This document shows positions 31,401 to 39,983 of a DNA stretch of 42,120 nucleotides, in pieces. Made by a program: the position numbers and the translations under genes. Source of the stretch: Rhodospirillaceae bacterium (GTDB lineage: Bacteria; Pseudomonadota; Gammaproteobacteria; Steroidobacterales; Rariloculaceae); contig JAHEEM010000007.1 of the NCBI GenBank assembly GCA_024640695.1, forward strand, positions 1-42,120, given 5' to 3'. Numbering within the stretch: the first letter of the stretch is position 1; every line of letters begins with the position of its first letter. The notes beneath the pieces were generated by a model. The model was not told the DNA's origin. It made no database searches and worked only from the letters and a program-made list of their open reading frames with translations.

Positions 31401-32060
31401 GTGTCCGCAGCACCCGCCCCAGTCAAAGAAGAGCTGGCGATCGCCGGTCCCGTGGGTGCCCTCGAAGCGCTGCTCGAGACACCGGCGTCCCTCGCGCCGA
31501 AGGCCTTGGCGCTCATTTGCCATCCGCATCCGCTCCACGGCGGCACCATGACGAATAAGGTCGTCTACACGCTTGCGCGTGCTTTCGTGGCGCTCGGCGT
31601 AGCCGCGCTGCGATTCAATTTTCGCGGAGTAGGCGCTTCGCAGGGATCCCACGACGCCGGCGTCGGCGAGCTCGAGGATGCGATCGCCGCGGCTACTTGG
31701 TTACGTGGCCGATGGCCGGGCTCCGCGCTCTATCTGGGCGGATTCTCGTTCGGCGCCGCGGTCGCCGTGCGCGCGGCCGAGACGATTCAACCGGACGGGC
31801 TCGTGACTGTCGCTCTGCCATTCGAGCGACTCCGAGCCGACGAGGATCCGCCGGATGTGCCGTGGCTGTTGCTGCACGGCTCCGAGGACGAGCTTATTAA
31901 TCTCGATGCGCTCATCGATTGGCTCAATGGGCAGCCGCCCGGCCCAGAGCTCGAGCTTATCGCCGAAGCCGATCACTTCTTTCACGGCAAGCTCCCTGAG
32001 CTCAGGGAGGGGGTTGAGGTTTTTTTCCGCCCGCTGATCGCGGCGGCCGCGGCGCGTTGA
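31401..32060 (+). CDS. Alpha/beta hydrolase
   Basis: LALICHPHPLHGGTMTNKVVYTLARAF...RFNFRGVGASQG...LGGFSFGAAVAVRAA (GFSFG nucleophile elbow); GTG start. Confidence 0.87.
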   Translation: MSAAPAPVKEELAIAGPVGALEALLETPASLAPKALALICHPHPLHGGTMTNKVVYTLARAFVALGVAALRFNFRGVGASQGSHDAGVGELEDAIAAATWLRGRWPGSALYLGGFSFGAAVAVRAAETIQPDGLVTVALPFERLRADEDPPDVPWLLLHGSEDELINLDALIDWLNGQPPGPELELIAEADHFFHGKLPELREGVEVFFRPLIAAAAAR

Positions 32061-32085
32061 GCGGGGTTAGGTTCGAGGAAATGCT

Positions 32086-32541
32086 GTGCTAAAGAGTCTA
32101 CGCGATCTGTTGAGCCGGTCGCTCAGCGCTACCGATGCGAAGCATCCCGAAGATCGTGAGCACACATTGAGGCTCGCTACCGCGACGCTCCTCGTGGAGA
32201 TCGTGCGCGCCGATTACGAAGAGAACCTTACCGAGAACGAAATGGTTTTCGCCGAGCTCATGCGACGCTTCGGACTGACCGAGGATGAGGCCTTGCTGCT
32301 CGTAAAAAAAGCCGAACAGGAAGCCGATCAATCGGTGACGCTGCAGAGCTTTACCCGTCTGCTGCATGAGCACTTGAGCCTAGGGGAGAAGCACGCGGTG
32401 ATAGAGATGCTCTGGCGTGTCGCATTGGCTGACGATCACCTCGATAAGCACGAGGACTATCTCGTGCGGAAACTCGCCGACCTGCTCTATGTCTCGCATG
32501 GCGACCTCATCCGCATTCGCAATGTAGTCATGGGCAGCTAA
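32086..32541 (+). CDS. TerB-family protein
   Basis: LRLATATLLVEIVRADYEENLTENEMVFAELMRRFGLTEDEALLLV...LWRVALADDHLDKHEDYLVRKLADLLYVS; GTG start. Confidence 0.85.
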   Translation: MLKSLRDLLSRSLSATDAKHPEDREHTLRLATATLLVEIVRADYEENLTENEMVFAELMRRFGLTEDEALLLVKKAEQEADQSVTLQSFTRLLHEHLSLGEKHAVIEMLWRVALADDHLDKHEDYLVRKLADLLYVSHGDLIRIRNVVMGS

Positions 32542-32566
32542 GGCCGCGCCTTTAGCGCGCGCAGAC

Positions 32567-33055
32567 TCAGTTCGTGAAATACTGTTTCATGTAGCGAACT
32601 GAGAATCGACTTGGCTCGTTCATCGGCGTCACGTCGATTGTGAAGATCAGCGTCTCTTCATTGGCCACGCCGAACTCTGCGATGTAATACACCGCCGCCT
32701 CTTCGCGAATCTCCCGCAGCTCGAGTTCCCTGAGCTGGCCGGTCAGATTAACGGCCGAGGCGAAGATGCTCCCAGGCACCGATGTGCCCGTAGAGTTCTG
32801 CGCTTTCTTGATGATGCTGACATTGAGCATGCCGCGATTGCTGCTTCTGATGATTCCGTATTGCCTTGCGACTTCCGGAGTTAGCTGCTCGGTAGAGATT
32901 GCGTTGAAATGCACGACGTAGTCTCCGAAGTCGCGGAAACTCTCAGTAGCACGCAGCGGGGGCTCGCGATTGCTTACGCGCGGCTCGACGGGTTGGCCGC
33001 AGGCCGCGACAAACACCACAGCGACAGCCGATAGCGCGCGCAGATACACCTTCAT
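32567..33055 (-). CDS. DUF4426-type lipoprotein/secreted protein
   Basis: Signal MKVYLRALSAVAVVFVAACGQ; FGDYVVHFNAISTEQLTPEVARQYGIIRSSNRGMLNVSI...; location downstream of yggT fits DUF4426. Confidence 0.78.
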   Translation of the reverse strand: MKVYLRALSAVAVVFVAACGQPVEPRVSNREPPLRATESFRDFGDYVVHFNAISTEQLTPEVARQYGIIRSSNRGMLNVSIIKKAQNSTGTSVPGSIFASAVNLTGQLRELELREIREEAAVYYIAEFGVANEETLIFTIDVTPMNEPSRFSVRYMKQYFTN

Positions 33056-33102
33056 GGCCGTCTTCCGTTGTTGCCAGCAGGGCTCCACGATTGAAGTCTC
33101 GA

Positions 33103-33195
33103 TCAGCATACGGTAACGCCGTCGCCCTCGCGTGCGTTGGGCTTCAGGATAACGCGTATGCTCAGTTTTGCGGCGCTCGGCACACGCTTCGCCAT
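33103..33195 (-). pseudogene. Possible truncated yggU (DUF167) remnant, 30 codons
   Basis: MAKRVPSAAKLSIRVILKPNAREGDGVTVC* starts at a TGATG junction with yggT; resembles only the N-terminal strand of DUF167 (RVxVxPNAxxxxV) and then stops. Confidence 0.4.
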
Positions 33196-33740
33196 CAGCG
33201 CAGGAAAGGCGGTAGCGGCAGGCCGACTCGCACGGCCGCGATGAGGATCACGACGATGAGCGGAGCGAGATCGAAGCCCCCGATTGGTGGCAGGAAGCGC
33301 CGCACGGGTCTGAGCAGCGGCTCGTTGAGGTCCATGAGAATTCTGCCGATCGGGCTGTACCCGGCGGGCGAGACCCAGCTCATGATCACATAGATGAATA
33401 TGCTGACGACGTAGAGCCAGAGCAGCGCGTTGATCAGCCGCAGCAACACAAAGAACACGAACGTGGGGGCTGGCAAGCTGACGTTCACGAGTGCGACTAA
33501 GGCCCAGGTGAGCAGGGCTTCGAGCGCGACGAGAATTACCAAGGTCGGCAGGTCGATGCTGCCGGCCGATGGGATGACGCGCCGCGCCGGCACCACGAGC
33601 GGATTCGTCGCCTTGACGACGAACTGAGCGAGGGGATTGTAGAAGTCCGCGCGGACCCACTGCATCACGAATCTCAATAGAAACGTCAGCAGATACAGGT
33701 CACCCAGCGTACGTGTCAGGAATATCAGTGAATTGCGCAT
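33195..33740 (-). CDS. yggT: YggT family membrane protein
   Basis: MRNSLIFLTRTLGDLYLLTFLLRFVMQWVRADFYNPLAQFVVKATNPLVVPARRVIPS and a second YggT repeat. Confidence 0.93.
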   Translation of the reverse strand: MRNSLIFLTRTLGDLYLLTFLLRFVMQWVRADFYNPLAQFVVKATNPLVVPARRVIPSAGSIDLPTLVILVALEALLTWALVALVNVSLPAPTFVFFVLLRLINALLWLYVVSIFIYVIMSWVSPAGYSPIGRILMDLNEPLLRPVRRFLPPIGGFDLAPLIVVILIAAVRVGLPLPPFLR

Positions 33741-33811
33741 TTCGGTTAACGCCCGGTCAATCGCCGATGCGAAAGATAGCACGCCACAGGGTTCACCTCG
33801 CAGCTAATGGG

Positions 33812-34495
33812 TCAGCTGCGTGCGCCGAAAATGGCTGTGCCGATGCGGACCATCGTGCTGCCGCTCTGCACGGCGATCTCCAGATCAGCGGACATTCCCA
33901 TAGATAATGTGTCGAGCTCGAAGCCGCGCTGCATGAGTTGCTCCTTAAGGTGCCGTAGGCCGCCGAACAGCTTGCGCACCGTTACTAGATCGGCGTCCGC
34001 AGGTGGAATCGTCATGAGTCCGCGCAGCCGCAAGCGGGGCAGCAAGCGCAGCTGGGTCGCGAGCGTCGCCAGCTCGCTCGCGGGTATGCCGCTCTTTTGG
34101 GGTTCTTCGGCGAGATTGACTTGTATACAGATATTCAGCGGCGCCGCGTAATGGGGCCGTTGATCGCTGAGCCGTTGTGCGATCTTGAGCCGGTCGACCG
34201 TATGAACCCAATCGAAGTAACGGGCAATATCCTTGGTCTTGTTGCCTTGGACATGACCGATGAAGTGCCAGCGCACACCGGTAAGATCGAGAGTTTCGAT
34301 CTTACCGATGGCTTCCTGCACGAAGTTCTCGCCGAAGTCGCGTTGGCCCGATTCGTAAGCGGCGATGATCGCCGCGGTGGGCTGTTTCTTGCTGACCGCG
34401 ACGATCGTGATGCTGTCGGCGTCGCGGCCTGCAACGGAGGCGGCATTTGCGACGCGCTCGCGAACCTTAGTGAGATGGTCCGTGATTTGAGTCAC
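33812..34495 (-). CDS. yggS: PLP-homeostasis protein YggS/PROSC
   Basis: ITIVAVSKKQPTAAIIAAYESGQRDFGENFVQEA...WHFIGHVQGNKTKDIARYFDWVHTVDRLKIA; GTG start preceded by GAGG. Confidence 0.95.
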   Translation of the reverse strand: MTQITDHLTKVRERVANAASVAGRDADSITIVAVSKKQPTAAIIAAYESGQRDFGENFVQEAIGKIETLDLTGVRWHFIGHVQGNKTKDIARYFDWVHTVDRLKIAQRLSDQRPHYAAPLNICIQVNLAEEPQKSGIPASELATLATQLRLLPRLRLRGLMTIPPADADLVTVRKLFGGLRHLKEQLMQRGFELDTLSMGMSADLEIAVQSGSTMVRIGTAIFGARS

Positions 34496-34581
34496 GCTTT
34501 GGCCTCGGGTGATGGCTATACTATCCACATTATGCCAAGCTCCGATGTTGGAGCGCGGTGTAGAGATCTAGAGGGAGCCTT

Positions 34582-35625
34582 ATGGCCGCCGTAGACATCG
34601 CTCAGTTACTCGCTTTTGCCGTCAAGAACAATGCATCTGATTTGCATCTGTCTGCCGGTGTCCCGCCGATAATTCGCGTCGACGGTGATGTCAAACGAAT
34701 CAATATGCCAGCGCTGAAGCACAAGGAAGTGCACAGTATGGTGTATGACATCATGAACGACAAACAGCGCAAGGACTTCGAAGAGTTTCTCGAGACCGAT
34801 TTCTCATTCGAGATTCCAAAGCTCGCTCGCTTTCGAGTTAATGCGTTCAATCAGAATCGGGGCTGCGCCGCGGTATTCAGAACGATTCCCTCGGAGATAC
34901 TGACGCTCGATGACCTCGGCGCGCCGCGCATCTTCAAGGACGTCGCCATGCATCCTAGAGGTCTGGTGCTCGTTACGGGTCCGACCGGCTCCGGTAAGTC
35001 GACGACGCTTGCCGCGATGGTCGACTACGTGAATGACAACAAGCCCGATCACATCATCACGATCGAAGATCCGATCGAGTTCGTGCATGAAAGCAAAAAG
35101 TCGCTGATTAATCAGCGCGAGGTTCATCGCGACACGCTGAGCTTCAGCGCGGCACTGCGATCGGCCTTGCGCGAGGATCCGGATGTTGTTCTCGTCGGCG
35201 AAATGCGCGATCTGGAGACTATACGGCTTGCGCTGACCGCGGCCGAGACGGGTCATTTGGTTTTCGGTACATTGCATACCAGCTCAGCGGCCAAAACGAT
35301 CGACCGCATCGTCGACGTGTTTCCCGCGGCCGAGAAGGACATGGTCCGCAGCATGCTCTCGGAGTCGCTGCGCGCCGTCATTTCGCAGACGCTACTCAAG
35401 CGCACCGGCGGCGGGCGTGTTGCCGCTCACGAGATCATGATCGGTTCGCCGGCAATACGGAACCTGATTAGAGAAGGCAAGATCGCGCAGATGTACTCGG
35501 CAATCCAAACCGGTCAGTCGCTGGGTATGCAGACTCTCGACCAGAACCTGCAGGAGCTCATGAGTAAGGGCCTGATCACTAAGGAAGAGGCCCGGTTCAA
35601 GGCTGTGAACAAGGAAAACTTCTAG
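34582..35625 (+). CDS. pilT: Type IV pilus retraction ATPase PilT
   Basis: VTGPTGSGKSTTLAAMVDY, VVLVGEMRDLETIRLALTAAETGHLVFGTLHT, AIRNLIREGKIAQMYSAIQTGQSLGMQTLDQNL. Confidence 0.98.
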   Translation: MAAVDIAQLLAFAVKNNASDLHLSAGVPPIIRVDGDVKRINMPALKHKEVHSMVYDIMNDKQRKDFEEFLETDFSFEIPKLARFRVNAFNQNRGCAAVFRTIPSEILTLDDLGAPRIFKDVAMHPRGLVLVTGPTGSGKSTTLAAMVDYVNDNKPDHIITIEDPIEFVHESKKSLINQREVHRDTLSFSAALRSALREDPDVVLVGEMRDLETIRLALTAAETGHLVFGTLHTSSAAKTIDRIVDVFPAAEKDMVRSMLSESLRAVISQTLLKRTGGGRVAAHEIMIGSPAIRNLIREGKIAQMYSAIQTGQSLGMQTLDQNLQELMSKGLITKEEARFKAVNKENF

Positions 35626-35657
35626 CAGAGCGAATCCGCGCAGAGGAGCGCGTCGAT

Positions 35658-36821
35658 ATGGAACGGGACCAAGCAGTAAGGCTGACCCAAAATTTGTTGA
35701 AGAAGATGGTCGAGCAAAAAGGCTCGGATCTCTTCATTACGGCTGGATTCCCGCCCGCCATTAAGGTCGATGGCGCGATCAAGCCGTATGCAGACCGACC
35801 GCTGACGCCTGAGCAGAGCTCACTGATCGTGCGGTCGATCATGAACGATCGCCAGGCCAAGGAGTTCGACGCCACGAAGGAGGCGAACTTCGCGATCGCA
35901 CCGCAGGGCATTGGCCGATTCCGCGTCAGCGCCTTCGTTGCCCAGGGAAACGTCGGCGCCGTGCTGCGAACGATCGTAACCAAGATCCCAACGTTCGAGG
36001 ACTTGGAGCTGCCAGAGCAGCTCAAGGACGTCGCGATGACCAAGCGCGGGCTCTGCCTCGTGGTTGGCGGCACGGGATCCGGTAAATCAACGACATTGGC
36101 GGCGATGATCGGCTACCGCAACGAGAACACCCAAGGGCACATCATTACGATCGAAGATCCGGTCGAGTATATGCATCCCCATGCGGGCTGCGTGGTAACG
36201 CATCGGGAAGTGGGTGTGGATACGCAGAACTGGCACAACGCTCTCAAAAACACTCTGCGGCAGGCTCCGGATGTGATCATGATCGGCGAGATACGCGATC
36301 AGGAAACCATGCAGTATGGCATCCAGTTCGCGGAAACGGGCCATCTGTGCGTAGCGACCTTGCATGCCAACAGCGCTAACCAGGCGCTCGACCGCATCAT
36401 TAATTTTTTCCCCGAGGAGCGGCGGCACCAGCTGCTCATGGATCTCTCGCTAAATGTTACGGCCATGATCTCGCAGCGGCTAATTCCGCGTGAGAACGGC
36501 ATGGGCCGCGTTGCTGCGATGGAGATCATGCTAGCCTCGCCGCTGATCAGCGATTTGATCTTCCGTGGCGAGGTTGCGCAGATCAAAGACATCATGGCCA
36601 AGTCGAACCGTCTTGGCATGCAGACCTTCGACCAGGCGCTGTTCAAGCTCTACGAAGACGGCGTGATCTCCTACGAGGAAGCTCTGCGCAATGCCGATTC
36701 CAAGAACGAGATCCGACTCAAGATCAAGCTCGAGAGCAAGCGTGAGGCGAGCTCGAGCAAAGAGCAAGATCAGAGTCTCGTGCTGATGGAAGAGGACGGT
36801 CGCGGGGCCGTTAGGTTCTAA
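35658..36821 (+). CDS. pilU: Type IV pilus retraction ATPase PilU
   Basis: VVGGTGSGKSTTLAAMIGYRNEN, VIMIGEIRDQETMQYGIQFAETGHLCVATLHANSANQALDRIINFFPEE, PilU-like C-terminal tail. Confidence 0.95.
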   Translation: MERDQAVRLTQNLLKKMVEQKGSDLFITAGFPPAIKVDGAIKPYADRPLTPEQSSLIVRSIMNDRQAKEFDATKEANFAIAPQGIGRFRVSAFVAQGNVGAVLRTIVTKIPTFEDLELPEQLKDVAMTKRGLCLVVGGTGSGKSTTLAAMIGYRNENTQGHIITIEDPVEYMHPHAGCVVTHREVGVDTQNWHNALKNTLRQAPDVIMIGEIRDQETMQYGIQFAETGHLCVATLHANSANQALDRIINFFPEERRHQLLMDLSLNVTAMISQRLIPRENGMGRVAAMEIMLASPLISDLIFRGEVAQIKDIMAKSNRLGMQTFDQALFKLYEDGVISYEEALRNADSKNEIRLKIKLESKREASSSKEQDQSLVLMEEDGRGAVRF

Positions 36822-36851
36822 CTGCGACACTCCACCCGCTGATTCGGCTCT

Positions 36852-37907
36852 ATGAACGTTAAGCCGCTATTCAAACTTATGGTCGACAAGAGTGCGTCGG
36901 ACCTATTCTTCACGACCTATGCTCCGGTAATGATCAAGATTGATGGGAAGATCCTGCCCGTCAACAAAATGGAGCTCACGCCAAAGATGGTCCGTCAGGC
37001 GGCGCTCGAGCTCATGAACGAGGGCCAGCTGGAGGAGTTCACGCGCAATCTTGAGATCGACTTCGCTGTCTCGGAGCCCGGACTCGGCCGTTTCCGCGTT
37101 AACATTTTCCATCAGCGCGGCAACGTCGCGATGGTGTTGCGCTATGTGACTCCGAATCTCCCGACGCTCGAGGATCTGGGCATGCCGGATGGCCTCAAAG
37201 ACCTCGTGATGCTGCGCCGCGGCCTTGTGCTTATGGTTGGGGCGGCAGGCTCGGGAAAATCGACGACGATAGCTGCAATGATCAACTACCGAAACGAGAA
37301 CTCGGCGTCGCATATCGTGACCATAGAAGATCCAATCGAGTTTCTGCATAGCAACAAGAAATCCATAATCAATCAGCGTGAGATAGGGCTCGACACGCTG
37401 TCATACTCGCGGGCCTTGCGCAGCGCGCTGCGGGAGGCGCCCGACGTTATTCTGATCGGCGAGATCCGCGACCGGGAAACGATGCAGGCCGCGATAGACC
37501 TTGCAGGCACCGGGCACCTGGCGATCGCCACGCTGCATGCCAACAATGCGCCCGAGACGCTCGATCGAATTATTAACATGTTCCCGAACGAGCAGCATGC
37601 GCAGATCTTCATGGACCTGGGCCAGTATATCCGCGCAATCATTTCTCAGCGTCTCGTCAGAAGCAAGGAAGGTAAGCGCGTTGCAGCGGTCGAGCTCATG
37701 CTGAACACTGCGCATATCAGCGAGCTCATTCACAAGGGCGATATCAGCAGCGTCAAAGAAGCTTTCAAGCAGACCAATGAGCCCGGCATGCAGGACTTCG
37801 ATGCTGCACTGTTGCACCTCTATAGCAGCGGTCAGGTCAGCATGGAGGAGGCTCTTGCACACGCCGATTCGCGAGCGGATCTGGAAGCCAAGATCAACTT
37901 CGGCTAG
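36852..37907 (+). CDS. Third PilT/PilU-family ATPase
   Basis: MNVKPLFKLMVDKSASDLFFTTYAPVMIKIDGKILPV, VGAAGSGKSTTIAAMINYRNEN, VILIGEIRDRETMQAAIDLAGTGHLAIATLHANNAPETLDRIINMFP. Confidence 0.92.
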   Translation: MNVKPLFKLMVDKSASDLFFTTYAPVMIKIDGKILPVNKMELTPKMVRQAALELMNEGQLEEFTRNLEIDFAVSEPGLGRFRVNIFHQRGNVAMVLRYVTPNLPTLEDLGMPDGLKDLVMLRRGLVLMVGAAGSGKSTTIAAMINYRNENSASHIVTIEDPIEFLHSNKKSIINQREIGLDTLSYSRALRSALREAPDVILIGEIRDRETMQAAIDLAGTGHLAIATLHANNAPETLDRIINMFPNEQHAQIFMDLGQYIRAIISQRLVRSKEGKRVAAVELMLNTAHISELIHKGDISSVKEAFKQTNEPGMQDFDAALLHLYSSGQVSMEEALAHADSRADLEAKINFG

Positions 37908-38039
37908 CCCGCGTTACTGCAGCTCCGGGCAAACTCGCTCGACCAGCGCAACTGCGCACTGAGAACCGACTCCGTACACAGCGTTTGCTTGCCGACTCTC
38001 GGCTTGCCGTGCATTCGCCCGATCGCTTTTGGGTGGCTT

Positions 38040-38921
38040 CTAGGCTGGATAGAGCTCGCGGGAGTCGAAGACCGGGCCGTCAACACAAACGCGCTTCATG
38101 ACGACGCCCTCGGGCTTGTGCAGCGGCACGATGCAGCCCGCGCAGCCGCCCACGCCACACGCCATAAACTCCTCGACGGCGAGTTGGCAGGGGAGGTCGA
38201 AGTCGCGCGCGACCTCCGCGGCAGCCCGCAACATCGCGTGCGGCCCGCAGCCGACAATCTGCACATTGACGAGCCGTTCCGCCGGCAGAGTATCCAGCCA
38301 GCGGCGGGCGAGTTGCGTGACATGACCCGGATAGCAACCCTCGAGGCCGGCGTTGCTCGCCAAGGCCGAGACTATGCCCCACTCCTCGAGCTGCGCTACC
38401 GTCAGTGAGGCGGTATCCGGTAGTTCAGTTACAGGCGCTGCTCTAGCGCCTAGCGCAAACGGGAATGGCACCTCCGATCCCATGAGAACGATCGGCTCGA
38501 AGTGTCGCTGCGCGCGAAGCGCCTCCGCGAGGAAGTACACTGGTGGTATGCCGACGCCACCGGCGATCGCAAGAATGACTGGCCGTGTCGCGTCCGGAGA
38601 GAAGCCGTTGCCGATAGGGCCAAGCAAGCTCACAACTTCTTGCGGTGCCCGTTTCGCCAGTTGAGCAAGCCCCGTGCCTATCGGTTTGTAGAGGAACTCG
38701 ATCCAGCCGTCGTCGGCATCGACGCGCATGATGGAAAGCGGCCGCCGCATTGGAATAAGCGGGTCGCAGGTCAGGTGAGCGAAGCTGCCCGGCCTGGCGC
38801 GCGCGGCGCATCGGGGTGCGTGAACGCGGAGGACATACTGATTGCCCGGGAATACCTGCTGCGACAGAATCGTCGCGTCCTCCAGACAGATTGTTCCGCG
38901 GTGGCTGTGCTGAGTGTTAAT
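38040..38921 (-). CDS. Dihydroorotate dehydrogenase electron-transfer subunit (PyrK-like); proposed ATT start
   Basis: GTICLEDATILSQQVFPGNQYVLRVHAPRCAARARPGSFAHLTCDPLIPMRRPLSIM (FAD domain) continues in frame into the listed ORF 38040-38750, which ends ACGVGGCAGCIVP...RVCVDGPVFDSREL (2Fe-2S). No ATG/GTG/TTG covers the FAD domain; ATT at 38921-38919 has GGAG 8 nt upstream. Confidence 0.8.
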   Translation of the reverse strand: MNTQHSHRGTICLEDATILSQQVFPGNQYVLRVHAPRCAARARPGSFAHLTCDPLIPMRRPLSIMRVDADDGWIEFLYKPIGTGLAQLAKRAPQEVVSLLGPIGNGFSPDATRPVILAIAGGVGIPPVYFLAEALRAQRHFEPIVLMGSEVPFPFALGARAAPVTELPDTASLTVAQLEEWGIVSALASNAGLEGCYPGHVTQLARRWLDTLPAERLVNVQIVGCGPHAMLRAAAEVARDFDLPCQLAVEEFMACGVGGCAGCIVPLHKPEGVVMKRVCVDGPVFDSRELYPA

Positions 38922-39008
38922 GTCGAAATCTCCGGGCGAAAATCGCGGTTCGGTCGGGTCGGGTGCGGTTTGAGGGTTGCTGCCCAGCTGCCGAGATGGG
39001 CCGGGCGC

Positions 39009-39983
39009 TCACCTAGCCGTCCCAAGTCCTGCCACGACATGCTCGTGGACGAGCGCGAGCACGGCCATGCGGATCGCAACGCCGTTGGTTACCTGTTGCT
39101 GAATTACCGACCGCGGCCCGTCGGCGAGCGCCCCGTCTATTTCCACGCCGCGATTCATCGGGCCCGGGTGCATCACGATCGCCTCGGGTTTGGCTAACTG
39201 CATGCGTTCCTCGGTCAGCCCGTAGCGGCGAAAATACTCCTGCGGATCCGGAATCTCGCCGAGCTCGGCGAAGCGTTCCTTCTGAATTCTCAGCGCCATC
39301 ACGACATCGACATCGCGGATTCCCTCGCTGAGTCGCGAGTAGCTGCGAGCCTCGGGAAAGCCCTCCTCCGGCAGCAGCTCCTCGGGGGCCACGAGGCGAA
39401 GCTCGCCGACGCCGAGCTTAGTCAGTGCCTCGTAGGCCGATCGCGCTACGCGGGAATGTTTTATATCGCCAACGATTGCAATACAAAGTGCGCCGACCTC
39501 GCCCTTGTTGCGTTGAATCGTCATGACGTCGAGCAGGCCTTGAGTCGGGTGCGATACATCCGACTCGCCGGCGTTCAGCACGGACACGTGCGGTGCTACA
39601 TGCTTGGTGATGCGCAGTGGCACCCCGGTACTCGCATCGCGGACAACGAAGATGTCGATCTGCATCGCCTGCAAGGTATAGATCGTGTCGAGCAGACTCT
39701 CGCCTTTAGTGCGAGACGACATATTCACGTCGAGGTTCAACACGTCCGCCCCCAGCCTTTTTGCCGCGAGCTCGAAAGACGCGCGCGTCCTCGTGCTGGC
39801 CTCAAAGAAGAGATTCGCGACCGTATTCCCTCTGAGGATCGTATCCCGCGGTGGCGGCTGGCCTATCGGCCTCGAGTAGTGTGCGGCGCGCTCGATAATT
39901 TTCTCGATCTGCGAGCGGGGGAGGTCTGCAAGCGAGATCAGATGGCGAAGCTGCCCTTGGTTATTGAGTTGCTCGGCGCTCAT
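39009..39983 (-). CDS. pyrB: Aspartate carbamoyltransferase catalytic subunit
   Basis: LFFEASTRTRASFELAAKRLGADVLNL, SVLNAGESDVSHPTQGLLDVMTI, HPGPMNRGVEID; ATGA overlap with ruvX. Confidence 0.98.
   Translation of the reverse strand: MSAEQLNNQGQLRHLISLADLPRSQIEKIIERAAHYSRPIGQPPPRDTILRGNTVANLFFEASTRTRASFELAAKRLGADVLNLDVNMSSRTKGESLLDTIYTLQAMQIDIFVVRDASTGVPLRITKHVAPHVSVLNAGESDVSHPTQGLLDVMTIQRNKGEVGALCIAIVGDIKHSRVARSAYEALTKLGVGELRLVAPEELLPEEGFPEARSYSRLSEGIRDVDVVMALRIQKERFAELGEIPDPQEYFRRYGLTEERMQLAKPEAIVMHPGPMNRGVEIDGALADGPRSVIQQQVTNGVAIRMAVLALVHEHVVAGLGTAR

Noticed and set aside
39009-39011. TGA between pyrB and pyrK as a selenocysteine or programmed readthrough codon
   Set aside because: TGA is followed by G rather than a leaky C, PyrB ends at a normal length, and I see no SECIS-like element; kept only as an alternative to AUU initiation.
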